From: Streptomyces cyaneochromogenes
GTDB taxonomy: Bacteria > Actinomycetota > Actinomycetes > Streptomycetales > Streptomycetaceae
NCBI RefSeq assembly: GCF_003963535.1
Contig: NZ_CP034539.1
Span: forward strand, 868,001 to 932,000
Length of the DNA stretch: 64,000 nt
Reading direction: 5' to 3'
Both the position numbers and the translations under genes were made by a program. This document shows positions 52,159-60,605 of the stretch, piece after piece. A model generated the notes under the pieces. It was not told the origin of the DNA, ran no database searches, and saw only the letters and a program-made list of their open reading frames with translations. Positions within the stretch are counted from its first letter, which is position 1. The number at the start of each line of letters is the position of its first letter.

Positions 52159-53526
52159 ATGCCCCCGTCCCCCGCCGCATCACCGTCACCGTCACCCTCC
52201 GCGCGCCCCGAACACACCCGCCAACTCCGCCGCGTCGCCCTCTCCGGGCTGCTCGGCACCGCCGTGGAGTTCTACGACTTCCTCGTGTACGGCACCGTCG
52301 CCGCCCTTGTCTTCGGCGAGTTGTTCTTCCCCGGCGCCGATCCCGCCGTCGGCACCATCGCCGCGTTCGGCACCTTCGCCGCCGGCTACGTCGCCCGGCC
52401 GATCGGCGGCATCCTCTTCGGGCACTTCGGCGACCGGCTCGGCCGCAAGTCGATGCTGCTGCTCACCATGGGCCTGATGGGCGGCGCGAGCTTCCTCATC
52501 GGTCTGCTGCCCACGTACGACACGATCGGTGTCTGGGCGCCGGTCCTGCTGATCACCCTGCGCGTCGTCCAGGGCATCGCCATCGGCGGTGAGTGGGGCG
52601 GCGCCACCCTGATGGTCGTCGAACACGCCGGGGAGCGGCGTCGCGGACTGTGGTCCAGCTTCACGCAGATGGGCGCCCCGCTCGGCTCCCTGATCTCCGC
52701 GGCCGTCGTCGCCCTCGTCTCGACCCTCCCCAAGGACCAGTTCGCGGCCTGGGGCTGGCGCGTGCCGTTCCTGCTGAGCGTCGCCCTGCTCGGCGTCGGG
52801 CTCTTCGTCCGGCTCAAGGTGGTGGAGAGCCCGCTGTTCGCCGAGGTGAAGAAGGACCGTGCCGAGGCGCGGCTGCCGATCGTCGACGTGCTGCGGCGCC
52901 CACGTCCGGTGCTGCTGGCCTGCTGCGTCGGCATCGGCGCCTTCACCGCCCAGTCCCTGCTGACCAGTTACCTCATCGCGTACGCCACCGGCATCGGGTA
53001 CCCCCGCCCGCAGGTGCTGACCGCGCTCACGGTCTCCGCCGCCGTCGCCCTGGTCGTGCTGCCCTGCGCCTCGGCGCTCTCCGACCGCGTCGGCCGCCGT
53101 CCGGTCGTGCTCGCCGGAGCCCTGCTGTCGGCCGCGACCGCCTTCCCGGTCCTCGCGCTGGTCGACTCGAAGTCATCGGGCGCGCTGATCCTGGCCGTCG
53201 TCCTCGGCCACGGCATCGCCCAGTCCCTGATGTACGGGCCGCTGGGCGCTCTGTTCAGCGAGATGTTCGGCACCCGGGTCCGCTACACCGGCGCCTCCCT
53301 CGGCTACCAGGGCGCCACCCTCGTCGGTGCCGGCTTCTCCCCCATGATCGCCGGAAGCCTGGTCGCCGGCAGCGGCAACAGCACCCCCGTCGCCCTGCTG
53401 CTGTGCGGCGGCTCGCTCATCACCGCGCTGACCGTCTGGTTCGTGCGCGAGACCAGTCGTACGTCCCTCTCCGGCGCCGACAGCGAAGCCGCCGCTGCTC
53501 CCCGCACGGAGGAGATCACCGCATGA
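52159..53526 (+). CDS. MHS-family (metabolite:H+ symporter) MFS transporter
   Basis: A 455-aa transporter with twelve predicted membrane segments. EFYDFLVYGTVAALVF (near 38-53) and GHFGDRLGRKSMLL are hallmarks of MHS proteins such as ShiA and proline/betaine porters. Loop EVKKDRAEARLP precedes segment 7. It overlaps the following hydrolase gene by ATGA. Substrate unknown; coupling to an exported hydrolase and nearby PaaX hints at uptake of that enzyme's product. Confidence 0.87.
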   Translation: MPPSPAASPSPSPSARPEHTRQLRRVALSGLLGTAVEFYDFLVYGTVAALVFGELFFPGADPAVGTIAAFGTFAAGYVARPIGGILFGHFGDRLGRKSMLLLTMGLMGGASFLIGLLPTYDTIGVWAPVLLITLRVVQGIAIGGEWGGATLMVVEHAGERRRGLWSSFTQMGAPLGSLISAAVVALVSTLPKDQFAAWGWRVPFLLSVALLGVGLFVRLKVVESPLFAEVKKDRAEARLPIVDVLRRPRPVLLACCVGIGAFTAQSLLTSYLIAYATGIGYPRPQVLTALTVSAAVALVVLPCASALSDRVGRRPVVLAGALLSAATAFPVLALVDSKSSGALILAVVLGHGIAQSLMYGPLGALFSEMFGTRVRYTGASLGYQGATLVGAGFSPMIAGSLVAGSGNSTPVALLLCGGSLITALTVWFVRETSRTSLSGADSEAAAAPRTEEITA

Positions 53527-54908
53527 CGACCGGCACCCGCGCCCGTACGTCCCTGGTGGCCGCCCTCCTGCTCGCGGCCACCGCGCTGCCCGCCTCGGCC
53601 GTCGCCGCCACCGCGCTCACCACCCGCGTGGACGGCCGACTCCCCTCGGGCGCCACGTACGTCATGGAAGAGCCCGCCACCTGGAACGGCGCCGTCCTGC
53701 TCTTCAGCCACGGCTACGCGAGCGGCCCGGCCAACCCCGCCCAGAACGCCCCGGACGACGCCACGAAGGCGCTCCTCCTCCAGCGGGGCTACGCCCTCGT
53801 CGGGTCCTCCTACGCCGGCACCGGCTGGGCGGTGACGGACGCGGTGCCCGACCAGCTCGCCACCCTGTCCGTGTTCACCGAACGCTTCGGTGCGGCCTCC
53901 CGGACCATCGCCTGGGGACGGTCGTACGGCGCACTGGTCACCACGGCCATCGCCGAACGCGACCCCGACCGCATCGACGGTTCGCTCTCCCTGTGCGGCC
54001 TGGTCCACGGCGGCGTCGCCAACTGGAACAACACGCTCGATCCGGTCTTCGCCATCAAGAGGCTCCTCGCGCCGGACTCCGACGTCCCGCTGGTGGACAT
54101 CGCGGACCAGGCGGCCGCCGACGCGGCGGCGAACACCCTGACGGCCGCGGTCGACTCGGCGCAGACGACGGCCGCGGGGCGGGCCCGCATCGCCCTCGCG
54201 GCGGCCCTGCACAACATCCCGGTCTGGAACCAGCCCACGCAGACCCGGCCCGCCGCGACCGACTGGGACGCACAGCAGGCCAACCAGTTCGAGGCCGTCA
54301 AGAGCCTGCTGAAGATCGCCGCATTCAACCGGCGGCAGGAGGCCGAGGCCCGGGCGGGCGGCAACATGTCCTGGAACACCGGTGTCGACTACGCGAAGCT
54401 GCTCGGCCGTTCCTCCGTCCGCAAGGAGGTCACCGAGCTGTACAGGAAGGCCGGCCTGTCGCTGCGCGCCGACCTCGCCACCCTCGACCGCGCCCCGCGC
54501 ATCGGCGCCGACCCGGCCGCCGTGGCGTGGATGAGCGGCACGAGTTCCTTCACGGGCAGGCTGACCAAGCCCCAGTTCTCCGTCCACACCATCGGCGACG
54601 CTCTCGTCCCCGTCCAGACGGAGAGTGCCCTGAAGCGGGCGGTCACGGCCGCGGGGTCAGGGTCCCTGCTGCGGCAGGCCTACACCGACAACGCCGGCCA
54701 CTGCACCTTCAGTCCCGCCGAGCAACTCGCCGCCCTGCACACCCTGGAGGACCGCCTCACCACCGGCAGCTGGGCCGGCACCGACCCGGCGTCCCTCAAC
54801 TCCCGTGCCACGAAGGCCGATCCGACCACACCGACCCGCTATGTGCCCTACCGACCGACCCCGTACCTGCGCCCTTACGACCTTGCCCACCCCGCCGACG
54901 GCCGGTGA
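53523..54908 (+). CDS. Secreted alpha/beta hydrolase
   Basis: A 461-aa exported protein with a Sec-type signal (TSLVAALLLAATALPASAVA, near 8-28). The nucleophile elbow is WGRSYGALV near residue 131, with SHGYASGP earlier as the oxyanion-region His. A GHCTFSP near the end likely supplies the catalytic His. I do not recognise the substrate; esterase or peptidase activity is possible. It is translationally coupled to the MHS gene by ATGA overlap and followed by a strong terminator. Confidence 0.78.
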   Translation: MTTGTRARTSLVAALLLAATALPASAVAATALTTRVDGRLPSGATYVMEEPATWNGAVLLFSHGYASGPANPAQNAPDDATKALLLQRGYALVGSSYAGTGWAVTDAVPDQLATLSVFTERFGAASRTIAWGRSYGALVTTAIAERDPDRIDGSLSLCGLVHGGVANWNNTLDPVFAIKRLLAPDSDVPLVDIADQAAADAAANTLTAAVDSAQTTAAGRARIALAAALHNIPVWNQPTQTRPAATDWDAQQANQFEAVKSLLKIAAFNRRQEAEARAGGNMSWNTGVDYAKLLGRSSVRKEVTELYRKAGLSLRADLATLDRAPRIGADPAAVAWMSGTSSFTGRLTKPQFSVHTIGDALVPVQTESALKRAVTAAGSGSLLRQAYTDNAGHCTFSPAEQLAALHTLEDRLTTGSWAGTDPASLNSRATKADPTTPTRYVPYRPTPYLRPYDLAHPADGR

Positions 54909-54912
54909 AGCC

Positions 54913-54950
54913 GTACGACCGCCCGCCGCGCCCTCGGCGGGCGGTCGTAC
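54913..54950. terminator. Strong 16-bp hairpin after the secreted hydrolase
   Basis: GTACGACCGCCCGCCG (54913-54928) pairs perfectly with CGGCGGGCGGTCGTAC (54935-54950) across 6 nt. It starts 4 nt after the stop codon. No T-run. It abuts the paaX GTG at 54961, so it may also bind a regulator. Confidence 0.7.
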
Positions 54951-54960
54951 GCTTGCCTCC

Positions 54961-55821
54961 GTGGAGGACGACGACATCCTGGACAGCCAGGACACCCAGG
55001 ACAGCTCGGAGGGCCCGCAGCAGCGCCCCCAGTCGCTCATGCTCGCCTTCTTCGGCAACCACGTCCTGGAGGAAGGCGACCTGTGCGTCTACTCCGGCAG
55101 CATCATCGACGTGCTCGGCCGGGTCGGGGTCGGTGAACAGGCCGTCCGCTCCACCCTCACCCGCATGGTCAACCGCGGTCTGCTGATGCGCCAGCGCGAG
55201 GGCCGCAAGATGTTCTTCGGTCTGACCCCGCAGGCGACGCGCGTCCTGCAGGACGGCCGTACCCGCATCTGGCGGCAGGGCGCGGTCAACGACGACTGGG
55301 ACGGCTCCTGGACCCTGCTCGCCTTCTCCCTCCCCGACTCCTGGAAGCGCCAGCGCCACGACCTGCGCTCCCGGCTCACCTGGTCCGGGTTCGGCGCGCT
55401 GTACAGCGGGCTGTGGATCGCTCCGGGGAACGTGGACGTCGCCGCCGTCGTGTCGGACCTGGGGTTGGCCTCCCACGTCAAGATCTTCCACGCCCAGGCG
55501 GACGTGGCCACCGACATCGAGCTCATGATCCGCGACACCTGGGACCTGGAGAGCATCGCCGCCCGCTACGTCACCTTCGACAAGCGCTGGACCGCCCACC
55601 TCGACGCCGGATCCGGGGACGACCCGATCGGCACCCGTCTGCGGCTGGTCAGCGAGTGGCTCTGGACCATCCGCACGGACCCCCGGCTGCCCGCCCGCCA
55701 CCTCCCCCCGGACTGGCCGGCCCACACCGCCCAGGAGACCTTCCGCCGCGTCGCCGACCAGACCGCCCGGCCCGCGCACCGGATGGCCGGCGACCTGCTG
55801 GAGACCACCCGACTGCGGTAG
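54961..55821 (+). CDS. PaaX-family transcriptional regulator
   Basis: A 286-aa regulator with an N-terminal winged helix (SLMLAFFGNHVL; VGEQAVRSTLTRMVNRGLL) and the PaaX C-terminal domain (WTLLAFSLPDSWKRQRHDLRS; WIAPGNVDV). PaaX-type proteins repress aromatic acid genes, but no phenylacetate genes are in view. The GTG at 54961 is assigned as start because upstream sequence is a terminator hairpin; the transcript may be leaderless. The gap after it (to 56015) has no gene. Confidence 0.83.
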   Translation: MEDDDILDSQDTQDSSEGPQQRPQSLMLAFFGNHVLEEGDLCVYSGSIIDVLGRVGVGEQAVRSTLTRMVNRGLLMRQREGRKMFFGLTPQATRVLQDGRTRIWRQGAVNDDWDGSWTLLAFSLPDSWKRQRHDLRSRLTWSGFGALYSGLWIAPGNVDVAAVVSDLGLASHVKIFHAQADVATDIELMIRDTWDLESIAARYVTFDKRWTAHLDAGSGDDPIGTRLRLVSEWLWTIRTDPRLPARHLPPDWPAHTAQETFRRVADQTARPAHRMAGDLLETTRLR

Positions 55822-56015
55822 ACGCGGTTTCAGCGGCCTCGGCATAGTCGACTGGAACAGCCTTCCTGGCGGTCCCGGACGCACGCTATGTGACGGGCGC
55901 TCAGATTCCAGTTGAGGGAGGCCTCGGCCCCACGAGCGGGCAGCCTCGCAGAGACCTGCGCCTCGCCGCGATGTGATCGTGGATCTGCCTGGCCGCGAGT
56001 GGGTCGTGGACCCGC

Positions 56016-56582
56016 CTAGCCCCCAGCCGTCACGGCCTTGAGCTCCTCCAGTGACTCCCGCATCACCTGCGACAGGGTGCGCTCCTCGGCCGCCGCGGTC
56101 CACCGCTCGAAGCCGACCTTGAAGACGGCGACCCCGGCTTCGGCGGTGAGGCTGGCGGCGGGCTCCGTGACGCCGCGTCTGCGCAGGGCGTCGGCGAGCG
56201 CGGCCGACAGGGAGGCGAGCTTGATCAGTTCGCGCTCCTGGAGTTCGGTGTTCGCCGCGATGACGGCCTGCCGCTGCCGGGAGTGTTCGCGGCGACCGTC
56301 GAACACCGCCGCTGCCGCCTCGAGCCCCGCCGCTGCCGCGTCGATCGGCGCCGCGGGCCCCGGAGCCTCGGCGACGGCGTTCACGAACAGGTCCTGCAAG
56401 GCGACCGAGCCACCGAAGAGCACCTCGCGCTTGTCGGCGTAGTGCCGGAAGAAGGTCCGTTCGGTGAGACCGGCCCGTTTGGCGATCTCCGCGACCGTCG
56501 TCTGCTCGTAGCCGCGCTCGCTGTAGAGCTCCAACGCCGCCTTCGCCAGACGTTCACGCGCGTTCGGCTCCCATCTGCCCAT
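56016..56582 (-). CDS. TetR-family regulator
   Basis: A 188-aa repressor. The HTH is AALELYSERGYEQTTVAEIA then RAGLTERTFFRHYADKRE. The C-terminal ligand domain is variable. It is divergent from the SDR-like gene, with two nearly identical 19-bp operators between (56598 and 56630), so it probably represses both. Confidence 0.88.
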   Translation of the reverse strand: MGRWEPNARERLAKAALELYSERGYEQTTVAEIAKRAGLTERTFFRHYADKREVLFGGSVALQDLFVNAVAEAPGPAAPIDAAAAGLEAAAAVFDGRREHSRQRQAVIAANTELQERELIKLASLSAALADALRRRGVTEPAASLTAEAGVAVFKVGFERWTAAAEERTLSQVMRESLEELKAVTAGG

Positions 56583-56597
56583 GTGCAGATCCTACGC

Positions 56598-56648
56598 GAT
56601 GACAGTCACTGACATCACATGTTAGCGTCGATGACAGTCACTGACATC
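56598..56648. promoter_or_regulatory. Two identical TetR operators
   Basis: GATGACAGTCACTGACATC occurs at 56598-56616 and again at 56630-56648, exactly 32 bp apart. Each is a near-palindrome around a central C. One covers a possible -35 and the other lies beyond a TAGCGT -10 (56623-56628) for the rightward gene. Confidence 0.7.
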
Positions 56649-56667
56649 GACAGTTTGGGGCTCATCC

Positions 56668-57591
56668 ATGCGCATCTTCGTGACCGGCGCGTCCGGCTGG
56701 CTCGGCTCCGCCCTCGTTCCCGAACTCATCGACGCGGGCCACCAGGTCGTGGGGCTCGCCCGCTCCGACGCCTCCGCCGCCACCCTCACCTCCGTCGGGG
56801 CCGAGGTGGTGCGCGGCACGGTCGACGACCTCGACGTCCTCGGCAGCACCGCCGCCGTGTCGGACGGGGTGGTCCACCTCGCCTTCAAGCACGACCTCGC
56901 CTTCACCGGCGACTACCGGGGCGCCGCGGAGGCCGACCGCCGCGTCGTCGACACCTTCGGCGACGCGCTCGCCGGCACCGACCGCCCGTTCGTCGTCGCC
57001 TCCGGCCTGATCGGCATGAAGCCGGGGCAGGTGGCGACCGAGCGGGACATGCCCACCATCGACGGCTCACCGACATCCATCCGCTCGGCCACCGCCACGG
57101 CGGCCCTCGCACTGGCCGCGCGCGGTGTGCGCTCGGCCGTGGTGCGGCTCGCTCCGACCTGCCACGGCGAAGGCGACAACGGATTCATGGCGACCCTCGT
57201 CGCCATCGCCCGCGCCAAGGGTGTCTCCGGTTATCTCCGCGACGGCGCGAACCGCTGGCCCACCCTCCACCGCCTCGACGCCGCACGGCTGTTCCGCCTG
57301 GCGGTCGAGAAGGCCCCCGCGGGATCCGTACTGCACGGAGCCGCGGAGGAGGGTGTCGCGATCCGCGACATCGCCGAGGCGATAGGCCGTCACCTCGGTG
57401 TACCGGTCACCTCGGTGGCCCCCGAGGCCGCCGCCGAACACTTCACCTGGCTGGGCGCCCTCCTCGGACTCGACACCCCGGCATCGAGCGCGCTGACCCG
57501 CGAGCTGCTCGACTGGCACCCGACCAACCCTGGCCTCCTGGAAGATCTGGACAAGGGCCACTACTTCGCCACGGCTGCCGACGCCCACTGA
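56668..57591 (+). CDS. NAD-dependent epimerase/SDR-type oxidoreductase
   Basis: A 307-aa extended or atypical SDR. MRIFVTGASGWLGSALVPEL holds the dinucleotide-binding loop. There is no clear YxxxK; ATATAALALAARGVRSAVV occupies that region, as in atypical SDRs. The ATG at 56668 directly follows the second operator. Probably induced when the TetR ligand is present. Substrate unknown. Confidence 0.82.
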   Translation: MRIFVTGASGWLGSALVPELIDAGHQVVGLARSDASAATLTSVGAEVVRGTVDDLDVLGSTAAVSDGVVHLAFKHDLAFTGDYRGAAEADRRVVDTFGDALAGTDRPFVVASGLIGMKPGQVATERDMPTIDGSPTSIRSATATAALALAARGVRSAVVRLAPTCHGEGDNGFMATLVAIARAKGVSGYLRDGANRWPTLHRLDAARLFRLAVEKAPAGSVLHGAAEEGVAIRDIAEAIGRHLGVPVTSVAPEAAAEHFTWLGALLGLDTPASSALTRELLDWHPTNPGLLEDLDKGHYFATAADAH

Positions 57592-57613
57592 CCGTCAGCG
57601 GACGGCTCGTCGG

Positions 57614-57703
57614 TCAGGGGCTGATCCAGTAGGTGCGCGTGTTGGCGAGCTCGCGGATACCGGCCCTGGAGGCCACGAGCCCGAACCGGGCTCTACCCGG
57701 AAG
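57614..57703 (-). pseudogene. C-terminal remnant of a lost leftward gene
   Basis: Between two stops, this frame reads ARFGLVASRAGIRELANTRT then YWISP and stop, with coding-like GC3. There is no start codon with an SD. It lies between the SDR and NmrA genes where a regulator gene might once have been. I cannot identify the family. Confidence 0.3.
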
Positions 57704-57745
57704 CTAATGGGCACGCCGTGCGTATGGAAGCTTCCCCTTCCGGGA

Positions 57746-57770
57746 CTTGCGGACAGAAACTGTCCGCAAG
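57746..57770. promoter_or_regulatory. Operator-like perfect inverted repeat
   Basis: CTTGCGGACAG (57746-57756) and CTGTCCGCAAG (57760-57770) flank AAA. It lies just upstream of the NmrA-like gene, over its -35 region. HxlR- or MarR-type repressors bind sites like this, but no such gene is near. Confidence 0.65.
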
Positions 57771-57788
57771 CCCCCCTACGTTCGCCCC

Positions 57789-58640
57789 ATGACCCAGACA
57801 CAGGCACAGGCACAGAAGATCCTTGTCACCGGCGCCACCGGAACCGTCGGCCACCAGGTCGTCGTCGAACTGCTCGCCCGCGGCCACGCCGTCCGCGCCC
57901 TCACCCGGGATCCGGCGAAGGCCGACCTCCCGGCCGGCGTCGAGGTCGTCCAGGGCGACCTGACCGAACCCGACAGCCTGATTCCGGCCCTGGACGGCGT
58001 CACCGGCCTCCACCTGATCACCTTCGGCGGCCCCTACTTCGCCCCGCTGGAGGCCGGCCCGCGGATCCTCCAGCTGGCCCGCGCGGCCGGCGTACGCCGG
58101 GTCACCGTGCTGCACGGTGGCGGGCCGTCGCTCCTGGAGGACGCCGTACGGGCGGACGACGGGGTGGACTGGACCGTACTCATGCCGGTCGAGTTCATGG
58201 CCAACGCCTTGGAGTGGACGGAAGGGATCCTGACGTCGGGCGAGGTCCGCGAGCCGTTCGTCTCCCGGCTCAGCGCCATGGTCCACGAGGGCGACATCGG
58301 CGCGGTCGCCGCGGTCGCGCTCACCGAGGAGGGGCACGGGGGTCAGGAGTACGTGATCACCGGACCCGAACTGCTCACCGTCGCCGACAAGGTGACCACG
58401 ATCGCCGACGCCCGCGGCCGGGAGATCTCCCTGGTCGAACTGACCGAGGAGCAGGCCGTCGAGCAGTGGCGGGCGGCGGGTCACCCGGAGGACGTGATCG
58501 GCTTCCTGCTCGAGGCGTACGGCAACACCCCGGAGGTGGGCCGCACGGTGGTCGACACCGTTGAGAAGATCACCGGCCGACCGGCCCGCACTTTCGGCCA
58601 GTGGGCCGCGGAGCACGCGGGTGCCTTCAAGGCCCAGTAG
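57789..58640 (+). CDS. NmrA-like NAD(P)H-binding oxidoreductase
   Basis: A 283-aa protein with the Rossmann loop VTGATGTVGHQVV (about 12-24) and NmrA features (ALTRDPAKADLP, VEVVQGDLTEPDSL). It may be an azo/quinone reductase or redox sensor. The ATG at 57789 lies 7 nt after TACGTT (57777-57782), so it is probably a leaderless transcript; no SD is present and an upstream ATG is not plausible. The inverted repeat at 57746 controls it. Confidence 0.83.
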   Translation: MTQTQAQAQKILVTGATGTVGHQVVVELLARGHAVRALTRDPAKADLPAGVEVVQGDLTEPDSLIPALDGVTGLHLITFGGPYFAPLEAGPRILQLARAAGVRRVTVLHGGGPSLLEDAVRADDGVDWTVLMPVEFMANALEWTEGILTSGEVREPFVSRLSAMVHEGDIGAVAAVALTEEGHGGQEYVITGPELLTVADKVTTIADARGREISLVELTEEQAVEQWRAAGHPEDVIGFLLEAYGNTPEVGRTVVDTVEKITGRPARTFGQWAAEHAGAFKAQ

Positions 58641-58795
58641 GGCAGGGTCACGCCGAAGTCCCGGTGCGCGGCGGCGGGGGCGGACGCGGAAGGTCCACAA
58701 CAGGTGACCACCGCGTCCGCCGGCCACGAACGGGAGACGTTCGGTGATCATTCGCATACCCTGCGGAGTTGTCGCCGACGCGTAGGGAGAAGCGT

Positions 58796-59455
58796 ATGGA
58801 CTCGGGCAGGCGTCAGTTCCTCGGCAGGTGGGGCGCGGTGGTGACGGGAGTCGCGGCGCCGTTCGCCCTCCCTGGCCAGGCATTCCCACAGAGCCATACC
58901 CACCCGGACCTCGAAGCCGGTGCGACGACCACTGCCCCGGACCCGCAGTCCGGCAGCGGCACCCGCACCGGCTCCGGTCACGAAAGGTTCATGTGGCTGG
59001 CCATCGCGCAGGCCCGACGCAACCCCAAGTGGCCGTTCGGCGCGGTGATCGTCGGCACCCGCGGCGGCGAGGTGCTGGGGAGCGGGGTCAACACCGGGGC
59101 GGACAGCCCACTGCTGCACGGGGAAGTGGTCGCGATGAACGACTACGTCCGCCGGCAGGGCAACCAGGGCTGGGCCGACACCACGCTCTACACGACGGGT
59201 GAGCCCTGTTCGATGTGCATGAGCGCGCTGGCGTGGGCCAATGTGCGGCGCGTCGTCTGGGCAAGCTCGATCGACGAGATCCGCAGCACCGACATCATCC
59301 AGATCGACCTGACCGCACGGGAGGTGGCCGCCGCGGCCCGGTCCTTCTACACCCCGCAGCTGCTCCTGGGCGGCGTGCTGGCCGAGCACACGAACCACCT
59401 CTTCCGAGAGGCCCAACGGCTGCGTGAGAGGTTCCCGGACGCGTCAGCGGTCTAG
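58796..59455 (+). CDS. Tat-exported nucleoside/cytidine-deaminase-like protein
   Basis: A 219-aa zinc deaminase of the CDA/guanine-deaminase superfamily with a twin-arginine signal (SGRRQFLGRWGAVVTGVAAP, residues 3-22). The zinc motifs are HGE (108-110) and PCSMC (137-141); the first is HGE, not the usual HAE. The TGEPCSMCMSALAWANVRRV block resembles GuaD-type deaminases. Exporting a folded zinc enzyme by Tat is plausible; substrate outside the cell might be a purine base. AGGGAG is upstream of the ATG. It stands alone. Confidence 0.83.
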   Translation: MDSGRRQFLGRWGAVVTGVAAPFALPGQAFPQSHTHPDLEAGATTTAPDPQSGSGTRTGSGHERFMWLAIAQARRNPKWPFGAVIVGTRGGEVLGSGVNTGADSPLLHGEVVAMNDYVRRQGNQGWADTTLYTTGEPCSMCMSALAWANVRRVVWASSIDEIRSTDIIQIDLTAREVAAAARSFYTPQLLLGGVLAEHTNHLFREAQRLRERFPDASAV

Positions 59456-59492
59456 TTCGCCCACGCACCTCAGCCCACCGTCGCCGTCATCG

Positions 59493-60335
59493 TCACCGGT
59501 CGGCGTGAACGTCACCCTGAGCCGTGAGTACGACAGACTCCCGCTGCGGGAGAACGCCGGGCGGGATGCCGGGGATGGACCCCGTCGGGGTCGATCGCTC
59601 GGGACCGGTCGACCGGTCCAGGGTCAGGCGGGTGACGATGCGGTAGCGGTCGCCCCGGTAGATGGAGTGGACGTATTCGACGGCCCGGCCTTCGACGTCG
59701 GTGGTGAGGCGCTCGAAAAGGAGCGCGGGAGACAGGTGGGGCACGTCCAGGATCTTGGCCTCGGCCTGGCTGACGACGGTGGGTTCGATCGTCTGGACGG
59801 CCTCGCTCACCTCGACTCCGTGCTGCTCGTGGAGATGCTCGTACAGGTCGCCCGCCTCCAGTTCCTGTGCGCTGAGCGCGGGCACCAGGTCGGCCGGAAT
59901 GTGCAGGTGCTCGATGGCCATGGGAGCGCCGTCGACGAGCCGCAGTCGCGCCACGTAGACGATGTCGGCGGCAGGTGACAGGCGGAGTTTGCGGCCGACG
60001 CGGGCGCCGGCGGCGAGCGTGATGAACTCCAGCAGACGGCTCGTCCAGACGCCCGACGCTCGTGGCAGGACCATCGCCTGGTGGTCGGACACGAGTTCCT
60101 GGGTGATCTTCTCCGGCGCCACGAACATTCCGCGGCCGTGTTCGCGCACGAGGAGCCCCGCCGCGACGAGTTCGTCGACGGCCGCTCGCAGGGTCGGCCT
60201 GGAGACGTGCAGGGCGGCGCAGAGGGATCTCTCGGAGGGGATGGCGTCGCCGGGACTGAGCGACTCCATGAGTTCGAGGATGTGATCGCGGACGCGTTCC
60301 CGCTTCAGGACCGCGCCCGACCCGCCACCGTTCAT
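59493..60335 (-). CDS. HutC/DasR-type GntR regulator
   Basis: A 280-aa regulator with a GntR winged helix (RVRDHILELMESLSPGDAIP; SERSLCAALHVSRPTLRAAV) and a UTRA ligand domain (PADLVPALSAQELEAGDLYE; AEAKILDVPHLSPALLFERL) ending with a DasR-like EYVHSIYRGDRYRIVTRL. The close resemblance to DasR suggests it senses glucosamine-6-phosphate or a related sugar phosphate. It is divergent from the transporter genes. It is longer than DasR by a C-terminal tail. Confidence 0.87.
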   Translation of the reverse strand: MNGGGSGAVLKRERVRDHILELMESLSPGDAIPSERSLCAALHVSRPTLRAAVDELVAAGLLVREHGRGMFVAPEKITQELVSDHQAMVLPRASGVWTSRLLEFITLAAGARVGRKLRLSPAADIVYVARLRLVDGAPMAIEHLHIPADLVPALSAQELEAGDLYEHLHEQHGVEVSEAVQTIEPTVVSQAEAKILDVPHLSPALLFERLTTDVEGRAVEYVHSIYRGDRYRIVTRLTLDRSTGPERSTPTGSIPGIPPGVLPQRESVVLTAQGDVHADR

Positions 60336-60374
60336 GTCGCTGCTCCCGCCCCGCCGTCCGCGAATCCATCCGAC

Positions 60375-60419
60375 CTGACCAGTCCCCGTTTTTCTTACCA
60401 CTGGTCGACCACTGGTCAG
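60375..60419. promoter_or_regulatory. Cluster of DasR-like half-sites upstream of the GntR gene
   Basis: CTGACCAGT (60375-60383), ACTGGTCGACCACT (60400-60413) and ACTGGTCAG (60411-60419) repeat the TGGTC/GACCA half-sites of DasR responsive elements. Confidence 0.6.
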
Positions 60420-60510
60420 CTTCAGTGTAGCCAGCATCCGCCCACCACGGCAGGGACCGACGCGAAGCCCGCGGCCAAAGCCCAGTTGAGCATGGAGGGT
60501 TGACGCCTCG

Positions 60511-60526
60511 ATTGGTCTATGCCACC
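60511..60526. promoter_or_regulatory. dre-like DasR site
   Basis: ATTGGTCTATGCCACC matches the ACTGGTCTAGACCACT consensus at 12 of 16 positions. It lies behind TTGACG (60500-60505). Confidence 0.5.
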
Positions 60527-60549
60527 TTCATCGACCAACAAGAGGTCAC

Positions 60550-60573
60550 CTGACCAGTCACCCAACTGGTCAG
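60550..60573. promoter_or_regulatory. Inverted operator upstream of the binding-protein gene
   Basis: CTGACCAGT (60550-60558) and ACTGGTCAG (60565-60573) are perfectly inverted with 6 nt between. It lies 33 nt before the binding-protein start codon. Confidence 0.65.
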
Positions 60574-60605
60574 ATACCAGGGCGCTTTCCTCCCGGGGGT
60601 GAACT

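Noticed and set aside
55822-56015. Possible small RNA or gene between PaaX and TetR
   Set aside because: No promoter, hairpin with T-run or coding frame of reasonable codon use; ACTGGAA/TTCCAGT arms are about 50 nt apart.
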